Shown here: positions 12,788 through 20,878 of the stretch, one piece after another
Layout of the letters: each line of letters opens with the position of its first letter
Position numbering within the stretch: position 1 is the first letter of the stretch
DNA from: Halomonas sp. LR3S48
GTDB lineage: Bacteria; Pseudomonadota; Gammaproteobacteria; Pseudomonadales; Halomonadaceae
Direction: 5' to 3'
DNA: 64,000 nt
Assembly (NCBI RefSeq): GCF_025725665.1
Contig: NZ_CP107009.1
Location: 434,001 to 498,000, forward strand
Notes under the pieces: generated by a model
The model's database searches: none
What the model was told of the DNA's origin: nothing
What the model saw: the letters and a program-made list of their open reading frames with translations, nothing else
Program-made: the position numbers and the translations under genes

Positions 12788-12836
12788 CAGCGATTGTAAA
12801 CAACAAGTCCGAGCCAATGATCAAGGGAGACGCAGC

Positions 12837-12860
12837 AGACGCCGCCTACGGGCGGCGTCT
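12837..12860 (+). terminator. Hairpin terminator after maeB
   Basis: A perfect 10-bp stem, AGACGCCGCC (12837-12846) with GGCGGCGTCT (12851-12860), and a TACG tetraloop. No strong T run follows. Confidence 0.65.
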
Positions 12861-12991
12861 TGCGTATGCCCGACGGGGCCCTTCATCGGTTCGCTTGTGG
12901 GCCACTCTGGCGTCGACTAGCCTTCATTTACTCGAAGGAATTGCCAGCGATTCCCTCGAGTTCCAACCGACCGACAAAAGGAGTGAGCGAG

Positions 12992-13324
12992 ATGGATTTT
13001 GGTCACTACAAGTCGTGTATCGAAGCCTGCCATGTCTGTGCCGCCTACTGCGACCGCTGCGCCACTTCCTGCCTGCAGGAAGCCGACGTCAAGATGATGG
13101 CAGAATGCATCCGCCTGGATATGCAGTGCGCGCAGATCTGCCGTTTGGCGGCCTCGTTCATGGCCCAGGACAGCGAGTACGCCAACCAGCTCTGCCGCCT
13201 GTGTGCCGATGTCTGCAAGGCGTGTGGCGACGAGTGCGCCAAGCACGATGCCGACCACTGCCAGCAGTGCGCCGAGGCGTGCCACCGCTGCGCCGAGGCA
13301 TGTATCGCCATGGCGTCGCACTGA
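12992..13324 (+). CDS. Cysteine-rich four-helix copper-storage protein (Csp3-like)
   Basis: A 110-residue protein with 19 cysteines, mostly in CxxC and CxxxC spacing (9, 13, 16, 20, 23, 27, 39, 46, 50, 68, 71, 75, 78, 82, 90, 93, 97, 100, 104). This is the pattern of the DUF326/Csp family, four-helix bundles whose core binds many Cu(I) ions through cysteine thiolates. There is no signal peptide, so it should be the cytosolic Csp3 type. The ATG follows AAAGGAG. A CCTTC/GAAGG inverted repeat at 12921-12938 upstream might be an operator. No copper ATPase or CueR gene is nearby. Confidence 0.88.
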   Translation: MDFGHYKSCIEACHVCAAYCDRCATSCLQEADVKMMAECIRLDMQCAQICRLAASFMAQDSEYANQLCRLCADVCKACGDECAKHDADHCQQCAEACHRCAEACIAMASH

Positions 13325-13340
13325 GCAGGGTGAGAAACCG

Positions 13341-13805
13341 TCAGGCGTCGACGAAGGCGAGAAAGCGCCCGGCCAACAGCACCGCCGGCCATAGCAGCAG
13401 CGACACAATGCCGGCCACGAGCAACCGCCGGGGCGTGGCGTTTGCCAGCCCCGGCCCCAGGTTGAGCAGCAGGGCATTGGCGATAGCCAGTGCGATCAGC
13501 GCCAGCTTGAGGCGAAACAGCGACATGTCGGCATAGCCGCCCGGATCGGCGAGAAATAGCAGCGCCCCCGCCATGATGGCTAGCCCCAGCCCCACGGCCG
13601 CCACCGGCTGCAGCAGTCGTCCCAGTTCCTGTAGCGGCACCTGCCGCCGCCAGCCCAGCAGGCGCAGGTCGAGCGCCACGCTGGCGCCGATCAGCAGGGC
13701 GATACCCAGCACGTGCAGGGCATTGACCGAGGCGTAACCCCAGCGCGACAGGCGCATCCATTCCGCCAGGGCGGTCTCGCCGAGCCAGGCCAGCAGAGCG
13801 TCCAC
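13341..13805 (-). CDS. Four-TM membrane protein, DUF6644-like
   Basis: A 154-residue integral membrane protein of unknown function. After an amphipathic start (MDALLAWLGETALAEWMR) it has about four hydrophobic segments: near 27-48, with the conserved-looking LHVLGIALLIGASVALDLRLLG, then 66-86, 97-117 and 128-148. This resembles DUF6644 proteins. It lies 9 bases downstream of the DUF6152-like gene on the same strand, and the two families are often neighbours, so they probably form one unit. The family name is from memory of its sequence pattern. Confidence 0.65.
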   Translation of the reverse strand: MDALLAWLGETALAEWMRLSRWGYASVNALHVLGIALLIGASVALDLRLLGWRRQVPLQELGRLLQPVAAVGLGLAIMAGALLFLADPGGYADMSLFRLKLALIALAIANALLLNLGPGLANATPRRLLVAGIVSLLLWPAVLLAGRFLAFVDA

Positions 13806-13814
13806 GGTGCTTGG

Positions 13815-14165
13815 TCAGATCCTTCCGGGATAGAGCACGAAGTGCTCGTCATCGATCCACAGTTGCTCGGCCTTCAGCAATCGCTCGCCGGCATGTTCGC
13901 CGGAGACGCGCAACTCGACGCCTTCGGCGAGGTCACCCTCGGCCAGCCCGGCGCGTTCGTTGCGCCAGGGTTGGCCGACCTCCACCGTCCAGGTTTCGCC
14001 TTCCACGTCCAGCTGAACTTCGCCATGGGGGTTGCCCAGGCGGACTTGGGTGATGGTGCCCTCGATCTCGATGGTCTCGCCGCCGGTCCAGCCATGGTGG
14101 GCCTGGGCGGGGGTGAGGAACAGCAGTATGACGATGGCCAGCAGCCATTTTGCCTGACGAAGCAT
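13815..14165 (-). CDS. Exported protein, DUF6152-like
   Basis: A 116-residue protein with a signal peptide (cleavage likely after AQA, residue 22), leaving a mature start of HHGW. The rest is a small beta-rich domain with the family-typical IEIEGTITQVRLGNPHGEV and TWTVEVGQPWRNERAG. The HHGW and NPH motifs could bind metal, but the function is unknown. It is the first gene of a two-gene unit with the DUF6644-like membrane protein. Confidence 0.7.
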   Translation of the reverse strand: MLRQAKWLLAIVILLFLTPAQAHHGWTGGETIEIEGTITQVRLGNPHGEVQLDVEGETWTVEVGQPWRNERAGLAEGDLAEGVELRVSGEHAGERLLKAEQLWIDDEHFVLYPGRI

Positions 14166-14237
14166 GATAGCCTCCTTCAGAGTTGCCTCACTTCAGGCTA
14201 GCCCCGCCGGTATCGGCTGCAAGGATAATTGTCCGAG

Positions 14238-14822
14238 TCAGGTTTCAGGAGCGGCGGGCTGCGATTCTTGGTCGGCCATCAGCGAGGTAGCCAGCTCCCG
14301 GGATGCCTCGAGCAGTTCGTTGGCAAGGGCCGGGTCGGTGAGGGTGCGGGCGATGGCCATGCCACCGATCATCGTCACCGCTTGCTGCAGCGCCTGGCGC
14401 CGTGCCGGGCTGTCCGGCTCCGACTGACCCGCATAGAAAGCAATGAAACCTTCCAGCAAGCGAGTGTAAGTTTCACGCACCTGCTCTTCCTGCTGCGCAA
14501 CGTCGCTGACCAGGCAGGCTAGGGGACAAAGCAGGTCCTCGCTGTGGAGGTGGGTTTCGCTGAGGTACAGCGCCATGCGGGCACACGGGTCGGACTTCAG
14601 CTCGATCCTGGCGACCCCTTCCCGGGCGGCGTAGCGTAGCGCCATGGCATAGAGTTCGCTCTTCGAGTCGAAATGCGCATAGAAGGCGCCGCGGGTCAGC
14701 CCCGCCTGCTGCATGATGGTGTCGATGCTGGTGCCGTCGAAGCCGTGCCGGGTAAAGAGTCGCGCGGCGGCTTGCAGGATGCGCGCTCGAGTCTGTGGCT
14801 TGCGATCCTCGCTCCAGGGCAT
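14238..14822 (-). CDS. TetR-family transcriptional regulator
   Basis: A 194-residue repressor-type regulator. The N-terminal TetR HTH (about 10-57) reads TRARILQAAARLFTRHGFDG, then SIDTIMQQAGLTRGAFYAHF. The C-terminal half is the ligand and dimerisation domain (CPLACLVSDVA). The start at 14822 (MPWSEDRKPQ) was chosen because the HTH follows directly; a longer frame upstream has no homology. It diverges from a glutathione S-transferase, and a perfect palindrome between them (14862-14879) is the likely operator. The inducer is unknown. Confidence 0.9.
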   Translation of the reverse strand: MPWSEDRKPQTRARILQAAARLFTRHGFDGTSIDTIMQQAGLTRGAFYAHFDSKSELYAMALRYAAREGVARIELKSDPCARMALYLSETHLHSEDLLCPLACLVSDVAQQEEQVRETYTRLLEGFIAFYAGQSEPDSPARRQALQQAVTMIGGMAIARTLTDPALANELLEASRELATSLMADQESQPAAPET

Positions 14823-14861
14823 GGGGTCTCCTAATTTCTGCGCGGGTCGGTCGATGAAACT

Positions 14862-14879
14862 ATATGTTCTTGAACATAT
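14862..14879. promoter_or_regulatory. Palindromic operator in the tetR/gst divergon
   Basis: ATATGTTC-TT-GAACATAT, a perfect 8+2+8 inverted repeat, lies 39 bases upstream of tetR and 58 bases upstream of the GST gene. Size and position suit a TetR dimer that represses both genes. Confidence 0.65.
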
Positions 14880-14937
14880 GGTGGCGAGCGCTAGGGTACG
14901 GTGAGCGTAACGTTTACCCATCCGATCGGAGAGCGAC

Positions 14938-15591
14938 ATGAGCGCAAGCGTGCATATCCTGGGGCCCCAATTCAGTAACTTCGTGCGCAGCGTACAGCTG
15001 TGCTGCGAGGAGAAGGGCATCCCCTACACCCTGGGCTTCGAACTCGAGGGCGAGCCGATTGACTTTGGCGGCGAGAAGCATCTCGCCCTGCATCCTTTCG
15101 CCAAGGTGCCGGTACTGTTGCACGGCGAGCGCCGCCTGTTCGAGACGGCACCCATCTGTCGCTATCTCGATGCGAACTTCGACGGGCGTGACCTGCAGCC
15201 GCACGACCCCTGGCAGCGGGCCGAGGTCGACCAGTGGTGCCAGGTGCTGTCGACCTATGTCGACCAGGCCGTGGTGCGCCGCTTCCTGCTGGAGTTTGTG
15301 TTTCCCAAGGGAGACGGAGGCAGCATACGCAAGGAGCGGGTCGAGCAGGCCAAACCCGAGGTGGTACGCATGCTGCGCCTGCTCGAACACCAGCTGGCGG
15401 GGCATGAGTATCTGGTTGGCGAGTCATTCAGCATGGCCGATGCGATCCTGGCTCCCATGCTCGATTACCTCGAGGGAACGCCGGCGGGCAAGCCGCTGCT
15501 GGCCGAATTTCCGGCACTGACTCGCTACCTGCAGCGGCTGCGTCAGCGCGAGTCGAGCCGGCGGGTGCTGGTTGCGCCCAGGATCGGCTGA
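14938..15591 (+). CDS. Glutathione S-transferase family protein
   Basis: A 217-residue cytosolic GST. The N-terminal thioredoxin-fold domain (about 1-82) includes the cis-Pro segment KVPVLLHGERRLFETAPICRYLD (positions about 56-78), whose E-T/S pair binds the glutathione gamma-glutamyl group. The C-terminal helical domain carries LVGESFSMADAILAPML, the N-capping box typical of GSTs. It diverges from a TetR regulator across a palindrome, so it is probably induced by a toxic or electrophilic compound. The substrate is not predictable. Confidence 0.9.
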   Translation: MSASVHILGPQFSNFVRSVQLCCEEKGIPYTLGFELEGEPIDFGGEKHLALHPFAKVPVLLHGERRLFETAPICRYLDANFDGRDLQPHDPWQRAEVDQWCQVLSTYVDQAVVRRFLLEFVFPKGDGGSIRKERVEQAKPEVVRMLRLLEHQLAGHEYLVGESFSMADAILAPMLDYLEGTPAGKPLLAEFPALTRYLQRLRQRESSRRVLVAPRIG

Positions 15592-15603
15592 CGCGATGAG
15601 CGG

Positions 15604-16548
15604 TTACAGCCCGGCCAGCGGCATGAGCAACTGCAGGTAGAGCGGAATCAGCAGCGGGGCGGCCAAGGTGGTGACCAGCACCGCCAGGGCGCCCTTTTCC
15701 GGCTTGATGCCGAGCTCCATGGCAACCACCACCACGTTGGCTGCCATCGGCACCACGCCGAGCAGCAGCAGCGCCAGGGCCAGTTCGTCGGGAAGGGGCA
15801 GCAGCACCCGAAGCATCAGCACGACGCCAAGCATCAGCCAGGGCCACAGCAGGTAGCGTATTGCCACGCAGCCGGCCATGAAGCGCAGGTCGATCTCGCG
15901 AATCGTGACCCGGCCCAGGGTCATGCCGATGATCATCATGCCGAGCAGCGTGTAGGTGGCCGGGAATACCGCCAGGCTCTCCATCAGCGTGGCAGGCAGC
16001 GTGATGCCGAGTCCGCTCACCAGCAGCGCTGCGAGAAAGGCGTAGATCAACGGCAGCCTGGCGATCTTGGCCAGGCTCTCTCGCACCGAGAAGCGGCCGC
16101 GTGCGCTGAGGTAGAAGCCCACCGTGAACTCGTAAAGCGTCACGCCGAGTATGCAGAAGAGGTACAGTGTCACCCCTTCGGGCGGTAGCAGGATCATGGC
16201 GATCGGCAGGCCGAAGTAACCTGTGTTGCCGGTGCCGGATGAGAACGCCAGTACAGCGCTCTCCTGGGGCGAAAGGAAGCGCTGCGCCAAGGGATTGATG
16301 ATGGCAGCCACCAGACTGGCCAGCAGGAAGAGGGCCAGGGTCAGCAGCAGGTAATGGGGTGTGGGTCCGCCCAGCAGCAGGCCGCGAAAGAAGGTCAGAG
16401 GCGCAATGAGGTAGATCAGCAGCGTTGCAATAGGGCGCGGATCGATCGCCAGCCGCCGCGCGGCGAGCCAGCCCAGGCCGACGAAGGCCAGCAGTGTCCA
16501 GAGAGGGCCCAACAGTGCGCCTGGGTCGATCATCACTCGCCATTCCAT
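15604..16548 (-). CDS. AEC-family membrane transporter (auxin efflux carrier type)
   Basis: A 314-residue inner-membrane carrier with about ten hydrophobic segments. The two-times-five layout has the family's central SSGTGNTGYFGLPIAMILL and a C-terminal PMAANVVVVAMELG crossover-like segment. Bacterial AEC proteins export or import small carboxylates such as malonate; the substrate here is unknown. Start is either 16548 (MEWRVMID) or 16533 (MIDPGALLG); neither has a strong ribosome site. Its 3' end faces the GST gene, 12 bases away. Confidence 0.88.
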   Translation of the reverse strand: MEWRVMIDPGALLGPLWTLLAFVGLGWLAARRLAIDPRPIATLLIYLIAPLTFFRGLLLGGPTPHYLLLTLALFLLASLVAAIINPLAQRFLSPQESAVLAFSSGTGNTGYFGLPIAMILLPPEGVTLYLFCILGVTLYEFTVGFYLSARGRFSVRESLAKIARLPLIYAFLAALLVSGLGITLPATLMESLAVFPATYTLLGMMIIGMTLGRVTIREIDLRFMAGCVAIRYLLWPWLMLGVVLMLRVLLPLPDELALALLLLGVVPMAANVVVVAMELGIKPEKGALAVLVTTLAAPLLIPLYLQLLMPLAGL

Positions 16549-17059
16549 TGCCGAAAGCCGATATGATGCCTGTCGGCAGGGCGGCTGTCAGCCTTGCACG
16601 ATCGACCCAGGCCTCGTGGAGATCAACCGTCACAGCGGCTCGACCTGGCCCGTTCGGCCTGGTCGTCGATGTTCTTCTTGTGCGCGGCCTTGTCCCGGGC
16701 CACTTATGCATCGCGTACCGGTGTCGTCTCTCGCCCGATGTGCTCCTCTCCGGGCCCGTCATGGTTCCCTTTCAGCGTCGTCGCCACCCGAGTGCGGGCA
16801 ATGGGACGGCTGCGAATTTTTGTTAACGAAGTTGGATGTCTTCCCGGACCCGGACCATCCGTGATGGCTCGTTTAGGCCTGTTAGTTCTAAGTGACAGGG
16901 AAGTATATGACCGAGACTCATGCAGTGCTGTGAATCTTTTCATTGGTCAGAGGCCCAGACGAGCGGCAGAATGCACCTATTCATCATGTTCGGGCTTTTG
17001 ACAGGCTGCCGCTGGTGGCAGCGCGATGTCGTTGGCGCTTTGCAACAGAGAGGTTCTCC
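16549..17059. other. Non-coding region between the AEC carrier and metF
   Basis: About 510 bases. I find no credible gene on either strand, no tRNA and no recognised riboswitch. An AT-richer patch near 16810-16940 probably holds the metF promoter. No MetJ-type AGACGTCT box is visible. Confidence 0.4.
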
Positions 17060-17914
17060 ATGAGCACGTCGTATCCGCTGGGCATCAGTTTCGAGTTCTT
17101 TCCTCCCAACACCGATGCGGGGCGCGAGAAACTCGTGGGGGTACGTGATGCCCTGGCGGAGTACAAGCCGCGCTTCTTCTCGGTGACCTACGGTGCCGGT
17201 GGATCGACCCAGGGCCGGACGCTGAATACGGTGAGGACCATTCGTGAATCGGGCATCACGACGGCGCCGCACCTCTCCTGCATTGGCAGCGAGAAGGCGC
17301 AATTGCGCGACTTGCTGAACCAGTATCGCGAGGAGGGCATCGACAGTATCGTGGCCCTGCGTGGCGACCTGCCCTCCGGCATGGGCGGTATCGGCGAGCT
17401 GCGCTATGCCAACGAGCTGGTGGAATTCATCCGTGAGGAAACCGGCGACCATTTCGAGATCGCCGTGGCGGCCTATCCGGAATCCCACCCTCAGGCGCCG
17501 AACTTCGAGCGCGACCTGGAGAATTTCGCGCGCAAGGTAAAAGCGGGCGCCGACCTGGCCATCACACAATATTTCTTCAGCGCCGATGCCTACTTCCACT
17601 TCGTCGAGCGTGCCCGTGCCCTGGGCGTCGAGGCGCCCATCGTGCCCGGTATCATGCCGATCACCAACTACACCAAGCTGGCGCGTTTCTCCGACGCTTG
17701 CGGTGCCGAGATCCCGCGCTGGATACGCAAGCAGCTCGAGGCCTACGGCGACGACAGCGAGGCGATTGCCGACTTCGGTGCCGAGGTGGTGTCGCGCCTG
17801 TGCCAGCGGCTGCTCGAGGGGGGTGCCCCCGGCCTGCATTTCTATACCCTCAACCAGTCTGACCCCTGTCTGAGGATCCTCGACAATCTGGACGGCTCTC
17901 TGGCAGCACGCTGA
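17060..17914 (+). CDS. metF: Methylenetetrahydrofolate reductase
   Basis: A 284-residue FAD enzyme that reduces 5,10-methylene-THF to 5-methyl-THF, the methyl donor for methionine synthesis. The TIM-barrel landmarks are ISFEFFPPNTD near the start, VTYGAGGSTQGRT, LRGDLPSG, YPESHPQAPNFERDL and the catalytic-face segment DLAITQYFFSADAYFHFVER. The ATG at 17060 follows GAGAGG. It links with metK and ahcY in the same region. The sodC gene follows 56 bases later behind a hairpin. Confidence 0.96.
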   Translation: MSTSYPLGISFEFFPPNTDAGREKLVGVRDALAEYKPRFFSVTYGAGGSTQGRTLNTVRTIRESGITTAPHLSCIGSEKAQLRDLLNQYREEGIDSIVALRGDLPSGMGGIGELRYANELVEFIREETGDHFEIAVAAYPESHPQAPNFERDLENFARKVKAGADLAITQYFFSADAYFHFVERARALGVEAPIVPGIMPITNYTKLARFSDACGAEIPRWIRKQLEAYGDDSEAIADFGAEVVSRLCQRLLEGGAPGLHFYTLNQSDPCLRILDNLDGSLAAR

Positions 17915-17926
17915 ATCTGGGTCTAG

Positions 17927-17960
17927 CCTGTTCCTGCATGTCCATGGATTCAGGAACAGG
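17927..17960 (+). promoter_or_regulatory. Hairpin overlapping the sodC ribosome site
   Basis: CCTGTTCCTG (17927-17936) and CAGGAACAGG (17951-17960) form a perfect 10-bp stem with a 14-base loop. The 3' arm runs into the AGGAGG ribosome site (17958-17963) of sodC. No T run follows, so it looks less like a terminator for metF and more like a structure that affects sodC expression. Confidence 0.5.
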
Positions 17961-17970
17961 AGGACGCTAG

Positions 17971-18507
17971 ATGCGCCATGCCAACCTTTCGGGAGTTGCT
18001 TTTGCCTCCCTGCTGCTAGCTGTCGGTGCCGCCCAGGCTCAGGAGAGTCAGGAAGTGGAGATGAATTTGGTGAGTACCGATGGCGTCGAGGACTCCATCG
18101 GTACCATCACTTTCGAAGATACCGACCACGGCTTGCTTCTCACCCCCAAGCTGAGCGAGATACCGCCCGGTGTCTACGGTTTCCATGTCCACGAGAACGC
18201 CAGCTGCGAGCCGGGCGAGGATGACTCGGGTGAAATGCAGGCCGCCGGTGAGGCAGGCGGTCATTACGACCCCGAAGACGCTGGTAGCCACGAAGGTCCC
18301 TACGGCGAAGGCCACCTCGGCGACCTGCCGGTGTTGATCGTCAATGAGGACGGGGAAGCGACCCTGTCGGTGCTTGCCCCGAGGCTCAGCGTCGAAGACC
18401 TGCAGGGCCGCAGCCTGATGATCCACGAAGGGGGCGATACTTACTCTGACGAGCCGGAACTCGGCGGCGGAGGCAGTCGCATGGCCTGCGGTGTGGTCGA
18501 GTCCTGA
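17971..18507 (+). CDS. sodC: Periplasmic Cu/Zn superoxide dismutase
   Basis: A 178-residue exported enzyme that converts superoxide to peroxide and oxygen. The signal peptide ends at AQA (residue 23). Metal ligands are visible in GFHVHENASC (His72, His74, with disulfide Cys79), GGHYDP (His98), His107 and GHLGDLP (His115 region, Asp118), and the second disulfide cysteine is in RMACGVVES. The copper-ligand histidine near the C-terminus is in MIHEGGDTY. The ribosome site is AGGAGG, partly inside a hairpin. A strong terminator follows. Confidence 0.95.
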   Translation: MRHANLSGVAFASLLLAVGAAQAQESQEVEMNLVSTDGVEDSIGTITFEDTDHGLLLTPKLSEIPPGVYGFHVHENASCEPGEDDSGEMQAAGEAGGHYDPEDAGSHEGPYGEGHLGDLPVLIVNEDGEATLSVLAPRLSVEDLQGRSLMIHEGGDTYSDEPELGGGGSRMACGVVES

Positions 18508-18537
18508 TTCGTCGCGATTCGAGTACGCCATGACGAG

Positions 18538-18570
18538 AAGGGCCCCGCCATGTTGGCGGGGCCCTTTCCT
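18538..18570 (+). terminator. Intrinsic terminator after sodC
   Basis: A perfect 12-bp stem, AAGGGCCCCGCC (18538-18549) and its complement (18555-18566), with an ATGTT loop and TTTCCTTT after it. It may also stop the convergent TRAP transcript. Confidence 0.85.
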
Positions 18571-18594
18571 TTATGCAGTGCTACATGGATGGCG

Positions 18595-20790
18595 TCAGCT
18601 CGAAGGGACGGGTTTGGCGCCGCCTCCATGAATGCTGCGCTGGAACAGGAACAGCGCCCCGCCGATGGCCAGGCCAACGATATCGGTATAGATGCCGCCG
18701 TAGATCAGGAACAGAGCACCTACGAGCATCACCAGTCGCATCCAGGCCTTGACCGGGCCGAAGAACCACGCTTGAACCGTCGCCGAGAGCAGTACGATGC
18801 CGAGCGTTGCGGTAACCCCGACGCGAAGAATCTGCATCCAGGACCCCTCCATCAGCATGGCCGGACTGTAGAAGAACATGAACGGCACGATGAAGGCGGC
18901 GAGGCCGATCTTGAAGGAGGCCACGGAGGTCGACATGGCGTTGTCGCCGGAGATGCCCGCCGCCGCGTATGACGCCAGTGCGACCGGCGGCGTGATCGCC
19001 GAAACCACCGCAAAGTAGAACACGAAGAAGTGTGCCACCAGCGGCTGGATGCCGATATTGATCAGGCCGGGTGCCACCACCGATGCGGCTACGGCATAGG
19101 CCGCCGTGGTGGGCATGCCCATCCCCAGCAGGATGCTGATGCACATGGCGAAGAACAGCGCCAGCAACTGGCTGACTCCGGCCAGGCCCAGCAACAGCGA
19201 GGAGAAGCGTGCGCCGACGCCGGTCAGCGAGATTACACCCACGATGAGGCCGGCACAGGCACACACGGCAATGATCTGGATCGCCATCACGCCAGCCAGC
19301 TGCAGCGCCCTGAGAATCGCCGCCGGGCCCATCTTGTTGGGCGAGATCCAGCTCACCACGGCGGCCGAGGCGGTGGCCAGGGTGCCGGCGCGGATCACCG
19401 AATAGCCCATGAAAAGTGCAGCGATCAGGATGATGATCGGGGCGAACAGATAGACCTGCTTGACCAGGCGACGGAACTGCGGAATCTCATCCTTGCGCAT
19501 GCCGCGCATGCCCTTGCGGGCCGCCTCGAAATCCACCATGAAGTAGATCGAAGCGAAGTAGAGGATCGCAGGAATCAGTGCTGCCACGGCGATCTCGGTA
19601 TAGGGAATACCGGTCACCTCGGCCATGATGAAAGCGCCGGCACCCATGATCGGCGGCATGATTTGACCACCGGTGGAGGCGGCTGCCTCGATGGCGCCGG
19701 CGCTGCGGCCGGGGTAGCCGACCTTCTTCATCAGGGGGATGGTCAGCGAGCCGGTGGAGACGACGTTGCCGGCGCTGGTACCGTTGATCATGCCCATCAG
19801 GCCGGAAGCGAAGATCGCCACCTTGGCGGGGCCGCCGCGGGCGCGTCCGGCAACGGCGAAGGCGAAGTTGACGAAGTAGTCGCCGACCTTCGAGGCTTGC
19901 AGGAAGGCAGCGAAGATGATGAACAGGATGATGTAGGTCGATGAAACCGCCGTGGTCGGCCCGAGGATGCCGGTATCGGTGTAGACCTGGCTGAAAAACC
20001 GGTTCATCGACAGGCCCGGGTAGCCGAGAAAGCCCGGCAGGTAGGGACCGGCGAAGACGTAGAGCAGGAAAATGGCGGAAATGGTCACCAATGCCAGGCC
20101 GGCGACGCGGCGGGTCAGCTCGAGAATCAACAGCGAGCCGGAGATAGCCGCCCAGGTGATGCCGACGGGGGCGAAGGAGGTGCCGGTGGAGGCACGCAGC
20201 GGGGTATTGAAGATCACCAGCAGGTAGCCGGCGCTCGCTACGGCGCAGGCCATCAGCACCAGGTCGGCGGGCGACAGTTTTTCGCGCACCTGGCGATAGC
20301 TCCAGGCAAGCAGGATGCCGCCGACGGTGGCAAGCAGCAGCGGATAGCCGAAGTGCCAGGTTTCGACCTGCGGATCGATGCGCATGGCACCGCCGCTGAT
20401 CGTCTGGTACATCAAGAAGACCTGGATCAGGGCGTAAATGGCAGGGATCAACAGTGCATAGCTCACCCAGGCCAACCAGGCGGGCGAACGGTCGGTGCCT
20501 TCCGCATTGGCGAAACGGCTCCCGGCATAAAGGGCGTAACCGAGCACGAGCGCGCCCGCGATATGCACAATACGGAACGACCAGGTTTCCATCGGGTAGA
20601 CGTTCAGCGAGAACAGATGAAAGCCGGAATAAAAAATGGCCAGAGCGGCGACTGCCAGCCAGTGCCAGCCGACGTAAAGCCTGCGGTTGGATTCGACGAT
20701 ATCCTCGTCGACTCCTTCGGCGATGGAGTCGGGGGCCTTTTCGACCGCCTCCTCGGATGCCCCGGGACGGGGATCGGACGTGTTGCTCAT
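18595..20790 (-). CDS. TRAP transporter fused permease (TAXI type)
   Basis: A 731-residue inner-membrane protein combining the small (DctQ-like) and large (DctM-like) TRAP subunits in one chain. A hydrophilic N-terminus (1-40) is followed by many TM segments. The DctM part (from about 250) has GLMGMINGTSAGNVVSTGSL, AASTGGQIMPPIMGAGAFIMAE and LGMGMPTTAAYAV, typical of TRAP-TAXI fusions. It imports an organic acid or similar solute with sodium, delivered by the TAXI receptor encoded just upstream. The ATG is at 20790. A hairpin lies between the two genes. Confidence 0.93.
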   Translation of the reverse strand: MSNTSDPRPGASEEAVEKAPDSIAEGVDEDIVESNRRLYVGWHWLAVAALAIFYSGFHLFSLNVYPMETWSFRIVHIAGALVLGYALYAGSRFANAEGTDRSPAWLAWVSYALLIPAIYALIQVFLMYQTISGGAMRIDPQVETWHFGYPLLLATVGGILLAWSYRQVREKLSPADLVLMACAVASAGYLLVIFNTPLRASTGTSFAPVGITWAAISGSLLILELTRRVAGLALVTISAIFLLYVFAGPYLPGFLGYPGLSMNRFFSQVYTDTGILGPTTAVSSTYIILFIIFAAFLQASKVGDYFVNFAFAVAGRARGGPAKVAIFASGLMGMINGTSAGNVVSTGSLTIPLMKKVGYPGRSAGAIEAAASTGGQIMPPIMGAGAFIMAEVTGIPYTEIAVAALIPAILYFASIYFMVDFEAARKGMRGMRKDEIPQFRRLVKQVYLFAPIIILIAALFMGYSVIRAGTLATASAAVVSWISPNKMGPAAILRALQLAGVMAIQIIAVCACAGLIVGVISLTGVGARFSSLLLGLAGVSQLLALFFAMCISILLGMGMPTTAAYAVAASVVAPGLINIGIQPLVAHFFVFYFAVVSAITPPVALASYAAAGISGDNAMSTSVASFKIGLAAFIVPFMFFYSPAMLMEGSWMQILRVGVTATLGIVLLSATVQAWFFGPVKAWMRLVMLVGALFLIYGGIYTDIVGLAIGGALFLFQRSIHGGGAKPVPSS

Positions 20791-20833
20791 GGGGATGTCA
20801 CCCTCGGGTGTAATGCAGCAGCTGTGTCATGAC

Positions 20834-20861
20834 ATGCCCCGCACCGGGCGGTGCGGGGCAT
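20834..20861 (-). terminator. Attenuator-like hairpin between receptor and permease genes
   Basis: A perfect 12-bp stem (ATGCCCCGCACC at 20834-20845 with its complement at 20850-20861) and a GGGC loop, in the 88-base gap of the TRAP operon. No T run follows on the transcribed strand. It may stabilise the receptor mRNA or partly terminate, giving more receptor than permease. Confidence 0.6.
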
Positions 20862-20878
20862 TGGCCGAACGACGGCGC

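Noticed and set aside
12817..13536. Frame overlapping the copper-storage gene in another phase
   Set aside because: It crosses a terminator hairpin and the DUF6644 gene, and the cysteine pattern of the Csp frame is unmistakable.
16704..16943. Reverse-strand frame of 79 codons in the gap before metF
   Set aside because: Composition is Arg/Thr-rich without any recognisable motif or ribosome site; it is more likely chance.
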